The notes beneath the pieces were generated by a model. It was given only the letters and a program-made list of their open reading frames with translations. It made no database searches and was not told the DNA's origin. A stretch of 64,000 nt of DNA, taken from assembly GCF_003610465.1 (NCBI RefSeq), contig NZ_RAQI01000003.1, positions 434,001 through 498,000 of the forward strand, in the 5' to 3' direction. Within the stretch, counting starts at the first letter, position 1. Each line of letters starts with the position of its first letter. Shown piece after piece: positions 8,599 to 19,998 of the stretch. The stretch is from Xenorhabdus ehlersii. Its GTDB lineage: Bacteria > Pseudomonadota > Gammaproteobacteria > Enterobacterales > Enterobacteriaceae. The position numbers and the translations under genes were made by a program.

Positions 8599-10350
8599 AT
8601 GAAAATTGAAGAAGACCTTGTAGTGAAAACTCTTCCTCAGAATGATTATACTGTTACTGCAACAATACCTGACCAATCTGATATTATTGTGGGGCAAACT
8701 AGTTATATATCAATAATTGCATCAGGAGTACCAAACAAAATAAGAAACATTAAAAATGTAACAATAGAACTTGATCGGGATATAGTTAATTTAGTTAAAT
8801 GGAAGACTGAGAGATCATGGTTGTCAGCAGGTAATGTTGGGTATGTAATGATCCGTTTGACGGTTGATAATAATCTAAATGAACAGCAGCATAAAGAAAT
8901 TATTTATACTGTTAATCTTTGGGCTGATGAGAAAGGTACTCAAGCAGTATCGAATTACACACCGCTGAAATTCACATATAATGTAAAGAAAATTAATCCT
9001 AAAGCTGTTATAGTATTAAATACTGATAATGAATATATCCAACCTCCGACAGGAGATAATCCGGTAGGAACAGGAAATGAATATATTACATATTCTGGTT
9101 CTCTTGTTGATAATATAGGTGGTGTTCTTAAGAACACCCAAGTTGTAGTCGCATCTTCATTATTGGATCAAATATATTCTAACAATGCGGATAATGCTCT
9201 TGTTAATATAGGAACAGTGCCAGATTCTGGTAGCAGCAGTATACAGATACCAACGACTAGAGATAATGATATAGACTATTTTGTTATTAATAGTGATGGC
9301 AGTGGTAATATAAAATTTAGAGTGTACCCCAAAAAAAACATATCAGCTAGGATCGATTTCAAGACGGGAATATTAGGCGTAACATCTATTAATTATGCTG
9401 CATCTGTATATATCTTTAGTAACACGAATATGAGTGATGATCCTTTTGGCCCATTATCACCAAATATATATAATGTAGATCAACTTGGAAAACTTCAAAA
9501 AATCCCAGGATCCAATGCTATGCAGGTCGGAATTGCTCCGTATGTTGGACATCAAAAGACGGATGCTTTGATATTCTTTATTAAAGGGTATGAAAAGAAC
9601 GATGAACCAATTCAACTAAAACCTATATATAAACTTGAAAATATAGATAGTCTGGATGGAAACCCTTTTAATTTTACGTATGACCAGCTACCACTTAATA
9701 AGCTTATGCAGCTTTATTACCTGATAGCTCCTGCTAGCCAGGATTCGCTCTATTCTATGACATCAAATTTTATGTATGTTGGTGAGCTATCCGATGGTGA
9801 TAATAATGGTGATGGTGGGATTTATACACCCGTTGAGGTATACTCCAGTTATTCACCATCACCGCTTGACCTCAAAAATACACATGATAATGATCGTATG
9901 TATGACAATCGTCTGGTCACTCTAGATACGATAAATCAATATGTAAAAGAAGGCAGTACTATAACAAAAACGGATCCAATTGGTTTGTATGTCGTGATAA
10001 AAATAGCTAAAAATATGACTGAGCAGGTGAAGGGACTTCCTCCGTTAAATTCTATTTGCACTTTAACAATTAATATCGATTCTGCCACAAGACAGGAGAA
10101 TAAATCCTATCCATCAGTCAAACTGACAGATAATACTAATTACTATCAAGTTGTGAAGATTCCATATTGTGATTTAACTCGGGCTCGGGGATGGGAAGAT
10201 GGTATATTGGCAAAACTATCGTTTGTCTACTCAATCACATACGAAGGAGCAACAAGGAAAAGCAAAGAATGGAAAGCTACAATAGGCACGGCAAATACGG
10301 GTTATGATATAAATGATGATGGTTGCCCCTGCAACGATAAGAGCAATTAA
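8599..10350 (+). CDS. Leaderless multidomain Ig-like protein, array paralogue 1, function unknown
   Basis: 583 residues, no signal peptide or membrane helix. By comparison with its three neighbours it has four parts. An N-terminal beta domain (about 15-130) contains DQSDIIVGQTSYISI. A Big_1-like domain (about 135-275) contains EYIQPPTGDNPVGTG and SDGSGNIKFRVYP. A third module starts near 311 with IAPYVGHQKTDALIFF and includes FTYDQLPLNK. A C-terminal domain ends in KEWKATIG and a Cys-containing tail. Two DxNxDG calcium-loop-like motifs occur (in DGDNNGDGG and YDINDDGC). GAGGTG at 8588-8593 supports the start. The best match within the window is the next gene, with long blocks of conserved sequence. 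Codon use is AT-biased. It is not a recognised enzyme; a binding or structural role is inferred from the fold pattern. Confidence 0.72.
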   Translation: MKIEEDLVVKTLPQNDYTVTATIPDQSDIIVGQTSYISIIASGVPNKIRNIKNVTIELDRDIVNLVKWKTERSWLSAGNVGYVMIRLTVDNNLNEQQHKEIIYTVNLWADEKGTQAVSNYTPLKFTYNVKKINPKAVIVLNTDNEYIQPPTGDNPVGTGNEYITYSGSLVDNIGGVLKNTQVVVASSLLDQIYSNNADNALVNIGTVPDSGSSSIQIPTTRDNDIDYFVINSDGSGNIKFRVYPKKNISARIDFKTGILGVTSINYAASVYIFSNTNMSDDPFGPLSPNIYNVDQLGKLQKIPGSNAMQVGIAPYVGHQKTDALIFFIKGYEKNDEPIQLKPIYKLENIDSLDGNPFNFTYDQLPLNKLMQLYYLIAPASQDSLYSMTSNFMYVGELSDGDNNGDGGIYTPVEVYSSYSPSPLDLKNTHDNDRMYDNRLVTLDTINQYVKEGSTITKTDPIGLYVVIKIAKNMTEQVKGLPPLNSICTLTINIDSATRQENKSYPSVKLTDNTNYYQVVKIPYCDLTRARGWEDGILAKLSFVYSITYEGATRKSKEWKATIGTANTGYDINDDGCPCNDKSN

Positions 10351-10469
10351 AAAGTTAATTATTCCAATATATACTGATCAAAAATATTAATTTAATAGAG
10401 ATATCTACATTATCCATTCATATAGATGATGTAGATATTATCTTTATTTAATATATAGGATGGATAATA
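10351..10469. other. Spacer with hairpin between paralogues 1 and 2
   Basis: The 119-bp gap contains the inverted repeat ATATCTACAT (10401-10410) and ATGTAGATAT (10429-10438) with an 18-base loop. It could be an intercistronic terminator or an RNA stability element. AGGA at 10457-10460 is the ribosome site of paralogue 2. Confidence 0.45.
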
Positions 10470-12173
10470 ATGAGTATAATAAATAATACAGAATTAATAG
10501 ATAATACATGTGCATTTGGTGAACTCTGTGTATCTATACCGAACAGAGCTGATGTTATTATTGGACAAACTTGTTACTTGACCGTATCACTTACTGCTGA
10601 TTCAAATTTAATTTCTAGTATTGATAGTATTTCAATAGAGGCCGACAAAAATTATCTAACTGTAGAGAATAGGAATAATTGGGCAGTATCAGAAAATAAA
10701 AATTTTGGCAGTGCTGTAGTTTTATTGCATATAAATAATAACCTGCCATCAGATACATTAATTAAATATACAGTTCATGCAATGTCAAGTACTGGTTATA
10801 TTAATGGAATTAAATCATTAGAAATAGAGTATACGACTAAGAAAGTGGATCCGACAAGCTTTATTGCATTAACTGCTAATAATGAATACATTGAACCACC
10901 GACAAAAGATAACCCTGTTGGCACTGGTAGTTCATATGTTACATATTCTGGAATATTGTTGGATTATAATAATAATCCACTAAGAAATATACAAGTTTTG
11001 GTATCATCCGAACATCCGGGTAAAATTTTTTCTCATGATCAAAGTAAGACACTTGTGAATATAGGTACAGAACCAGAAGATGGAAAACTGTCCCAAAAAA
11101 TCATGACACACAGCCAGAGTAGTTTTGACTTTTTTGCTATTAATAGTGATACTCATGGAAATATAAAATTTCGCGTTTATCCAGTACGGGATACTTCTGT
11201 CAGGATTGACTTTGATACTCAAATATTGAATGTAACTTCTGTTAATTACTCAGCATCTATATATGTTTTTAATGCTATACGTAGTTCATCATTTGGTCCA
11301 ACTGCCCCAAAAATATCAGGAATACAAAATGGTAAGGTTGAAAAAATACCAGGCGCTAAAGGAATAGAGGTGCATGTATCTTCTTATCCTGGTGGTAAAG
11401 ATACAGATTCTTTAATATTTTTTATGCAAGGATTTAATCAAAAAGATAAACCAATTCAACTTAAACCTATATATAGGCTTGATAACATAACCAGTCTGGA
11501 TACAATTCCTTTGTACTTTACATATGACCAGTTACCACTCAATAAACCTATGAAGTTTTATTATTTGGTTGCTCCTGAAAATCAAGAATACAGCTATTCT
11601 ATGACCGAAATGTTCACATATATTGGTGAACAAAATGACTCATCGAACGAAGATGTCTACGATAAAGTCAAAGTATATACCAGCCGTGCAACACTTCCCA
11701 TTGATGTATATAGTGAAGAAAATGAAACTTTTGAATGGCATGGCATCATCCTGAGTATGATAAATAGTAATAAAAAACCTGGGAAAAATGCTAAGGGTGT
11801 GACAGGGTTATACGTGGTGATTATGGGAACTAATGATCAAAATAATAAAAATCTACCACAACTCGGTAGCAAGGGATATTTGAATGTCTATATCAAAACA
11901 CCAACATCCAGAAATACTCATAAAAGTTATCAGTTTTCGTTATCTACTGCTGATTCGGGAAAACAAACAGGCCATGTTATAGTTAATATCCCATACTGTG
12001 ACATTAACCGAGCTGGGCCTTCATTCTCCAAAGGGTTAGGGACACTTTCTTTTGATTACTATATTGAAAATAGTGATGGCTCTAAAACGTATAGCAAAAA
12101 ATGGACTGCCAAAATTAATACCGTATTACCAAACCAGGCTCATGATAATAATGATGGATGTGATCCTTTATAA
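10470..12173 (+). CDS. Leaderless multidomain Ig-like protein, array paralogue 2, function unknown
   Basis: 567 residues with the same four-part layout as the preceding gene. The N-terminal domain has NRADVIIGQTCYLTV. The Big_1-like domain has NEYIEPPTKDNPVGTG and SDTHGNIKFRVYP. The third module begins near 303 with VSSYPGGKDTDSLIFF and continues PIQLKPIYRLDNI and FTYDQLPLNKPMKFYYLVAP. The C-terminal domain has VNIPYCDINRAG and ends KKWTAKINT plus an Asp-rich tail with one Cys. Blocks of ten or more residues are shared with paralogue 1, showing relatively recent duplication. There is no signal peptide. AGGA at 10457-10460 precedes the ATG. The function is unknown. Confidence 0.72.
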   Translation: MSIINNTELIDNTCAFGELCVSIPNRADVIIGQTCYLTVSLTADSNLISSIDSISIEADKNYLTVENRNNWAVSENKNFGSAVVLLHINNNLPSDTLIKYTVHAMSSTGYINGIKSLEIEYTTKKVDPTSFIALTANNEYIEPPTKDNPVGTGSSYVTYSGILLDYNNNPLRNIQVLVSSEHPGKIFSHDQSKTLVNIGTEPEDGKLSQKIMTHSQSSFDFFAINSDTHGNIKFRVYPVRDTSVRIDFDTQILNVTSVNYSASIYVFNAIRSSSFGPTAPKISGIQNGKVEKIPGAKGIEVHVSSYPGGKDTDSLIFFMQGFNQKDKPIQLKPIYRLDNITSLDTIPLYFTYDQLPLNKPMKFYYLVAPENQEYSYSMTEMFTYIGEQNDSSNEDVYDKVKVYTSRATLPIDVYSEENETFEWHGIILSMINSNKKPGKNAKGVTGLYVVIMGTNDQNNKNLPQLGSKGYLNVYIKTPTSRNTHKSYQFSLSTADSGKQTGHVIVNIPYCDINRAGPSFSKGLGTLSFDYYIENSDGSKTYSKKWTAKINTVLPNQAHDNNDGCDPL

Positions 12174-12230
12174 AAAAATGTCAACTATTGTATTTTGATA
12201 TAATAAAAATACTTGAGATAAGGAAACGAT

Positions 12231-13496
12231 ATGAAAAATAATCTATCAATCGATGAAAGATCCATATCAATATATTTTGAAAAAGAATTCCTGCAAATAT
12301 TGGATTATGATAGCACTCCACCTAATGGTGATTGTATTAAGGCAATTGCATTAGTCAGAAATAAAGAAGGAAAACCATTGCCGAATGTTTCCGTTGATAT
12401 CCTTGAGAAAGAAAATTCTTATTTTGGACTGGTTAGTATTTATCATTCCGATAAAGAAAAACTTGTCGAAATTAAAAACATTTCTTCTGGGCAGAAATAT
12501 TTTTCTATCACTTCAGATAAAAATGGAGAGTTGATTTTTTATATTTATCCTAAAAAATCAACATCAGTGATATTTCAAGTTGATTCTATGGTATTGGATA
12601 TAACAGATCGTATATCTTCAAAAAACAAAGTGTATATTGTAGATAACAATAAAGAAGACTTGAATCTTCCTCCACTTGTCATAAGCGAGGATAATAGCAG
12701 TTTGTTGGTAGATCCTAATTCGAATGTCTTTAACGTTTTAATCCAAAACTATCCTGGTGCTAAGAGAAATGACACAATACTATTTTTTATTAACAAGCAA
12801 TATGCGCAAAAATTGTTTTTTGTTCAAGAGGTTAATAAATTAGGCAATGATAGCTATGTGATATTCCCTTATAATATGTTTAAGGTGAATGAACTTGCTA
12901 ACTTTTCTTATACTGTTGTGGACAAGTTGAGAACAGTACGATCTTCATATCCACAAGGCATAATATATCCTGGAGGAGGGTATAATCAGCCAATTGATAA
13001 TTTAACAAGAATATATGATAGTTGTATAGTTTACAATAGTTATGGTTATCATGATGATAAAAACATTATTTATGATACAATTCATGAAAAAGATGTAGAT
13101 AATAAATGTAATAATTCACATCATGAAGCGTTATTCGTTAAGATAATTGGAACAAGTGATTATAAAGATAAAACAAAAGTTCCACTTGGTGCTGAGGTGA
13201 CATTAAACTTATATGTTAATAATTATCCTAATACCATTTACCAATCTAAAGTAAAGATAATGCCAACTCAACCAGATAGTGATAATAGCAATACAGCAAC
13301 ATTATTGTTTGGTATTCCTTTTAGTTATGTTAGCCATATAGGAAATGGAGATATTTATCTTGATTTTCAAGTTAATTATTATGGAGATATTTCTTACGGC
13401 AAGATTTGGCAAGCCAATGTTTATACAGTACGGCCGGGAGGAGAAGTTACCGGGGATGCTTGCCCTGACGGTAAAACTTGGTCTGGTATATGCTAA
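12231..13496 (+). CDS. Leaderless Ig-like protein, array paralogue 3, lacking the N-terminal domain
   Basis: 421 residues. It aligns with the neighbours only from their second domain on. Residues about 25-145 correspond to the Big_1-like domain (NKEGKPLPNVSVDI, SDKNGELIFYIYPKKSTS). The third module starts near 171 with IQNYPGAKRNDTILFF. The C-terminal domain has LLFGIPFSYV and ends KIWQANVYTVRPGG followed by a tail with two Cys. The VIIGQ-type first domain present in paralogues 1, 2 and 4 is absent. There is no frameshifted remnant between 12174 and 12230, so the short form looks genuine. AAGGA precedes the start, and the gene lies 57 bases after paralogue 2. The function is unknown. Confidence 0.7.
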   Translation: MKNNLSIDERSISIYFEKEFLQILDYDSTPPNGDCIKAIALVRNKEGKPLPNVSVDILEKENSYFGLVSIYHSDKEKLVEIKNISSGQKYFSITSDKNGELIFYIYPKKSTSVIFQVDSMVLDITDRISSKNKVYIVDNNKEDLNLPPLVISEDNSSLLVDPNSNVFNVLIQNYPGAKRNDTILFFINKQYAQKLFFVQEVNKLGNDSYVIFPYNMFKVNELANFSYTVVDKLRTVRSSYPQGIIYPGGGYNQPIDNLTRIYDSCIVYNSYGYHDDKNIIYDTIHEKDVDNKCNNSHHEALFVKIIGTSDYKDKTKVPLGAEVTLNLYVNNYPNTIYQSKVKIMPTQPDSDNSNTATLLFGIPFSYVSHIGNGDIYLDFQVNYYGDISYGKIWQANVYTVRPGGEVTGDACPDGKTWSGIC

Positions 13497-13530
13497 CTTC
13501 ATCAATAAAGAATTATAAAAGAGGTGAAAT

Positions 13531-15153
13531 ATGTTGGAAAGTGATAAAGATCTGATTTTGTCAGATGATGATTTAAATTTATCTGTTAAAAATGGTGCTG
13601 ACATTATTATTGGTCAAAAATTTTACCTTGACATAGAAATACCAAAAGGAAAAATGCCTCAATCCCTTAATATAGGAGTAAAGGATTCTAAGGGTTTTGA
13701 AAGTATAAAGATAATTAAAACAATGAATACCCAACAAGATAGTAAATCATATAATGTGGTTATTTCATGTGCTGTTAAAGGAAGCGATTCAATAACAGCG
13801 GGAGAAGAAATACATTTTATACTCACAGGTATTGATAAGGTAATAAAATATTATGCAAGGGATTTGGTTAAAAGTTCAATTCAATTGAAGAAAAATAAAA
13901 ATATTTGTGCAATACCAAATAACAACGATATAGATGATAATGAGGAACATTATATAAGTTATGATACGACATTATTTGATACTAATGGTCAATTACTGAA
14001 AAATACTCCCGTCAATATTTACTCTGAGATTAATGAGGATATAGAAAGAAACATCATAATTACTTCTGAACCTGATGGAGTAGGTCAAAAACACCAAATT
14101 ATCAAACCAACGAAATATGAGGGTAAAACTCAAATAATTATTAATAGTGATAAGGATGGAAAAGTAAATTTCCGTGTTTATCCAGTTATGGATACACCTG
14201 CTATTATGGATTTAATCAGTCAAGTTGAAGGAGTTGCTGAATATCATTCTGGTAGCATATATATGATTTCTGTTGTCCCACCCAGTAATGAGGACTCACT
14301 TAATCCACCAGATATCCCTGAACTAGAAGGAGATTCATTAGAAGGCGATGGACGTCAATTTTTTGAAGCAGAGATTGATTCCTATCCTAATGCATCCAGG
14401 ACAGATAATATTCTATTTTTCAACAAAAAAAAGAAAGATGGTTCTTTTGATCCAGAAGGATTAATATTTCCAGTCCAAAAAATTTCCGATGTTTTGGGGG
14501 ATATGGATTCAGAAGATTATAATTATACATTTTTGATACGAAGAGATGTTTTCCCATATGGGAAAGACTCAATGCTTTATTATATAATAGCACCAGATTT
14601 TGGTAATAGCATGTATTCAGATGTTAGAGATGTTACATATATAGGAGGTGAACTCACCACGCCTAATGATAGTGTCAAAAGAACATATAATATGCCTATG
14701 ATTTTCTCAAGTTTTGCTGATATAAAGCAAGATGCTAAACTTGAACACTCTGATGAAGAAAAACCAAACCATGAGGATATTACTCAAAGAGATGTATCTA
14801 ATTATGCTGTAAGTGGGTATCAATTATATGTAAAAATTTTATGTACTAATGATGAAGATGATCTCTCTTATCCTCTCTGGGGTAAAGAAATATATTTAAG
14901 AATGTATGTTGAATCAGCGAATCAGAATTTTAATAAGATATTTCCAGTTGTTGCTCCTCATACTCCAGATAAACCAGGAGGAAAATTATCGACGGTCATT
15001 GTTAAAATTGATTCACCAGAACTTAATGATGTGAAAGGATATGTGACTGGAGGGGCAGGAAATATCTACTTTGAATATTATATCATTGATTCAGTTACTC
15101 ATGAAAAAACATATAGTAATTATTGGGAAAATGAAATCATGACAACTGATTAA
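13531..15153 (+). CDS. Leaderless multidomain Ig-like protein, array paralogue 4, function unknown
   Basis: 540 residues, the most diverged complete member. The first domain has NGADIIIGQKFYLDI. The Big_1-like domain has EEHYISYDTTLFDTNGQLLKN and SDKDGKVNFRVYPVMDTPA. The third module starts near 282 with IDSYPNASRTDNILFF. The C-terminal domain ends NYWENEIMTTD, without the Cys tail of the other three. There is no signal peptide or membrane helix. GAGGTG just before the ATG supports the start; the gene follows paralogue 3 after 34 bases, so 12231-15153 is almost certainly one transcript. A terminator follows at 15171. The function is unknown. Confidence 0.7.
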   Translation: MLESDKDLILSDDDLNLSVKNGADIIIGQKFYLDIEIPKGKMPQSLNIGVKDSKGFESIKIIKTMNTQQDSKSYNVVISCAVKGSDSITAGEEIHFILTGIDKVIKYYARDLVKSSIQLKKNKNICAIPNNNDIDDNEEHYISYDTTLFDTNGQLLKNTPVNIYSEINEDIERNIIITSEPDGVGQKHQIIKPTKYEGKTQIIINSDKDGKVNFRVYPVMDTPAIMDLISQVEGVAEYHSGSIYMISVVPPSNEDSLNPPDIPELEGDSLEGDGRQFFEAEIDSYPNASRTDNILFFNKKKKDGSFDPEGLIFPVQKISDVLGDMDSEDYNYTFLIRRDVFPYGKDSMLYYIIAPDFGNSMYSDVRDVTYIGGELTTPNDSVKRTYNMPMIFSSFADIKQDAKLEHSDEEKPNHEDITQRDVSNYAVSGYQLYVKILCTNDEDDLSYPLWGKEIYLRMYVESANQNFNKIFPVVAPHTPDKPGGKLSTVIVKIDSPELNDVKGYVTGGAGNIYFEYYIIDSVTHEKTYSNYWENEIMTTD

Positions 15154-15170
15154 CATCCACAATTATAATT

Positions 15171-15226
15171 AGGCTGTTTCTATATTAAAAACATTTAGCA
15201 TAATATATAGATACAGCCTTTTTATT
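15171..15226 (+). terminator. Rho-independent terminator closing the Ig-like array
   Basis: AGGCTGT followed by a TTCTATAT arm pairs with ATATAGAT and ACAGCCT (to 15219) across a loop, and TTTTTATT follows. It lies 18 bases after the last array stop and ends the accessory region. Confidence 0.75.
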
Positions 15227-15501
15227 AATTATTGCAGTTTCCAATTTACGTTAAGGAATATATTTACATGGAGGTAGTTTAAATATATTCCCACAGAGCT
15301 ATTTTAACACCTACTCTGTGTGTTAGTATGTCGGGCGAGTTAGGGCAAATGTACCAGATGCATTTCGAAAATGTGACCTTAAATCTGTACACATCTTGCG
15401 GAGTGAAGCAAGGGTTTGTTTCTAACGTATTGATTAATAATAAATTTTGTTTAATACACGTGATCTTTCGTGTGGGTCACCACTGTACATAAGGATTTTA
15501 A
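15227..15501 (+). promoter_or_regulatory. thrS leader with tRNA-like operator hairpins
   Basis: In E. coli, ThrRS represses its own translation by binding tRNA-Thr-like hairpins in the thrS leader. Here the hairpin directly before the ribosome site has stem GTGATC (15460-15465) and GGTCAC (15475-15480). Its loop contains CGT at 15469-15471, the threonine anticodon, and it is followed by AAGGA. A second hairpin, CTTGC (15395-15399) with GCAAG (15408-15412), lies further upstream. CACAGAG/CTCTGTG (15292-15320) forms another inverted repeat nearer the probable promoter, which was not placed firmly. The mechanism is transferred from E. coli. Confidence 0.72.
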
Positions 15502-17430
15502 ATGCCTGTAATTACTCTTCCTGACGGTAGTCAACGTCAATTTGAGCATGCTGTTTCCGTAATGGATGTGGCTCGTGATATCGGTGCTGGTTTGGCAAAA
15601 GCGTGTATTGCTGGCCGCATTAATGGTGAATTGGTTGATGCTTGTGAATTAATCGAGGCCGATGCCAATCTTGCTATTATCACCAGCAAGAATGAAGAAG
15701 GTTTGGAAATTATCCGTCATTCATGTGCACATTTGTTGGGCCATGCAATCAAACAGTTGTGGCCTGATACGAAAATGGCTATCGGTCCTGTTATTGACAA
15801 TGGTTTCTACTATGACGTTGATTTAGACCGCTCTTTGACGCAGGAAGATATCGAGCTGCTTGAAAAACGTATGCTGGAACTTGCTAAAAAAGACTACGAT
15901 GTCATCAAGAAAAGGGTTGGCTGGCAGGAAGCGCGTGACACATTTGCGGCTCGTGGTGAAGAGTATAAGATCCAGATTTTGGATGAAAATATTAGTCGTG
16001 ATGATCGCCCAGGTCTGTATCACCATGAAGAATACGTTGATATGTGCCGTGGGCCGCATGTTCCTAACATGCGTTTCTGTCATCACTTTAAACTGCAAAA
16101 AGTTGCAGGGGCATATTGGCGCGGTAACAGTGATAACAAAATGTTGCAGCGTATTTATGGTACTGCATGGGCTGATAAGAAACAGCTTAATGCCTATTTA
16201 CAGCGTTTGGAAGAAGCTGCAAAACGTGATCACCGTAAGATTGGTAAGCAGCTTGACCTGTATCATATGCAGGAAGAGGCACCAGGCATGGCGTTTTGGC
16301 ACAATGATGGTTGGACAATTTTCCGTGAATTAGAAACTTTCGTGCGCACAAAGCTCAAAGAGTACCAATACCAGGAAGTAAAAGGCCCATTCATGATGGA
16401 CCGTATTCTGTGGGAAAAAACAGGGCACTGGGAAAACTATAAAGAAAATATGTTCACAACTTCATCGGAAAACCGCGAATATTGCGTAAAACCGATGAAC
16501 TGCCCAGGCCATGTTCAGATTTTCAACCAAGGGTTGAAATCTTATCGTGACTTACCGTTGCGTATGGCTGAATTTGGTAGCTGTCATCGTAACGAACCAT
16601 CTGGCGCTTTACATGGTTTGATGCGTGTACGCGGTTTTACTCAAGATGATGCGCATATTTTCTGTACTGAAGATCAGATCCTTCAAGAAGTCAGTAGCTG
16701 TATCAACATGATTTACGATGTGTACGGTACATTTGGCTTTGAGAAGATTGTTGTTAAATTATCAACTCGCCCGGAAAAACGTATTGGTACGGAAAAACAG
16801 TGGGATGAAGCAGAAGCGGATCTTGCTGAAGCATTAACCCGAAACGGCATTGAATTTGAATACCAGCCGGGTGAAGGGGCATTTTATGGCCCTAAAATTG
16901 AATTTACTCTATATGATTGTTTGGATCGTGCGTGGCAATGTGGTACTGTGCAACTCGATTTTTCACTGCCAGCACGCCTGAGCGCGTCATATGTAGGTGA
17001 AAATAACGAACGCAAGGTTCCTGTGATGATTCACCGTGCGGTTCTGGGATCACTGGAACGGTTTATTGGTATCCTGACAGAAGAGTATGCTGGGTTTTTC
17101 CCAACATGGTTGGCACCTCAGCAGGTTGTCGTTATGAATATTACTGATGGCCAGTCAGATTATGTACAGGAATTGGTAAAAAAACTTCAAGATGCAGGCA
17201 TTCGTGCAAAAGCAGACTTGAGAAACGAGAAGATTGGTTTTAAAATCCGTGAACACACTCTGCGTCGTGTGCCTTATATGCTTGTATGTGGTGATAAAGA
17301 AGTCGAATCAGGAAAAGTATCTGTTCGTACTCGCCGCGGCAAAGATTTAGGTAGCATTGAGGTCAATGAGTTTACAGATAAACTGCTGACAGAAATACGC
17401 AGTCGTAATCTTCACCAATTGGAGGAATAA
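15502..17430 (+). CDS. thrS: Threonyl-tRNA synthetase
   Basis: 642 residues, the usual length. The order is an N-terminal TGS domain ([20 protein letters not shown]), an editing domain with [10 protein letters not shown] and the later MCRGPHVPN segment, a class II catalytic core and an anticodon-binding C-terminus. Catalytic landmarks include [10 protein letters not shown] (zinc-binding Cys), [31 protein letters not shown], and the motif 3 region ending [15 protein letters not shown]. The enzyme charges tRNA-Thr and hydrolyses Ser-tRNA-Thr. It is the first gene of the thrS-infC-rpmI-rplT block. Leader hairpins upstream predict autogenous translational control. Confidence 0.98.
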   Translation: MPVITLPDGSQRQFEHAVSVMDVARDIGAGLAKACIAGRINGELVDACELIEADANLAIITSKNEEGLEIIRHSCAHLLGHAIKQLWPDTKMAIGPVIDNGFYYDVDLDRSLTQEDIELLEKRMLELAKKDYDVIKKRVGWQEARDTFAARGEEYKIQILDENISRDDRPGLYHHEEYVDMCRGPHVPNMRFCHHFKLQKVAGAYWRGNSDNKMLQRIYGTAWADKKQLNAYLQRLEEAAKRDHRKIGKQLDLYHMQEEAPGMAFWHNDGWTIFRELETFVRTKLKEYQYQEVKGPFMMDRILWEKTGHWENYKENMFTTSSENREYCVKPMNCPGHVQIFNQGLKSYRDLPLRMAEFGSCHRNEPSGALHGLMRVRGFTQDDAHIFCTEDQILQEVSSCINMIYDVYGTFGFEKIVVKLSTRPEKRIGTEKQWDEAEADLAEALTRNGIEFEYQPGEGAFYGPKIEFTLYDCLDRAWQCGTVQLDFSLPARLSASYVGENNERKVPVMIHRAVLGSLERFIGILTEEYAGFFPTWLAPQQVVVMNITDGQSDYVQELVKKLQDAGIRAKADLRNEKIGFKIREHTLRRVPYMLVCGDKEVESGKVSVRTRRGKDLGSIEVNEFTDKLLTEIRSRNLHQLEE

Positions 17431-17973
<543 letters not shown>

Positions 17974-18046
17974 TCAGGCAAACAAGTAATGGACTCCAGT
18001 GAATTCTGGCTGGAGTCTATTCGCCTTACTAGTTCGTTGTAATTAA

Positions 18047-18265
<219 letters not shown>

Positions 18266-18298
18266 GCAATTTTTTAGATTAGAACTCAGAGACGATAG

Positions 18299-18664
<366 letters not shown>

Positions 18665-18671
18665 GTCAGGT

Positions 18672-18706
18672 TAAAAGAGGGAGCTTGCTCCCTCTTTTAC
18701 TTTTTT
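18672..18706 (+). terminator. Rho-independent terminator after rplT
   Basis: A 12-bp perfect stem AAAAGAGGGAGC (18673-18684) and GCTCCCTCTTTT (18687-18698) with a TT loop, followed by ACTTTTTT. It separates the rplT operon from the phe leader. Confidence 0.9.
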
Positions 18707-18797
18707 CCAAAAGATTAGATAATATCTGCGATCAGATAGTATTGTGATTCAGATTGCGATTGGTGAATGCAAGAAGGGTACAGGAGAAAGAACGCAA

Positions 18798-18845
18798 ATG
18801 ATAAAGTTAGCCTTTTTTCGTTTCTTTTTTTACTTTAGCACCTGA
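18798..18845 (+). CDS. pheM: pheST operon leader peptide
   Basis: A 15-codon frame [15 protein letters not shown] ending TGA. It contains six Phe codons, five of them within eight consecutive codons, and ends FFFYFST exactly like E. coli PheM ([14 protein letters not shown]). GGAG occurs before the ATG. Ribosome stalling at Phe codons when Phe-tRNA is scarce would prevent formation of the downstream attenuator and raise pheST expression. The N-terminal four residues differ from E. coli. Confidence 0.93.
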   Translation: [15 protein letters not shown]

Positions 18846-18893
18846 GATCAGGGGGCTTCGCGCGTAAGAAAAGAAACGAAAAATAGCGCTTGA

Positions 18894-18920
18894 GCCTCCA
18901 GTGTGGAGGCTTTTTTATTT
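18894..18920 (+). terminator. pheST transcription attenuator
   Basis: Stem GCCTCCA (18894-18900) and TGGAGGC (18904-18910) with a GTG loop, then TTTTTTATTTTT. It lies about 50 bases after the Phe-rich leader peptide stop and 80 before pheS. Upstream segments 18827-18885 (TTTCTTTTTTTAC, AAGAAAAGAAACG) could form the competing structure. Confidence 0.88.
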
Positions 18921-18955
18921 TTATGGCCTCATTAGTCGATATCATGAGGACATAG

Positions 18956-19984
<1,029 letters not shown>

Positions 19985-19998
19985 GGCGGGTATATCTC

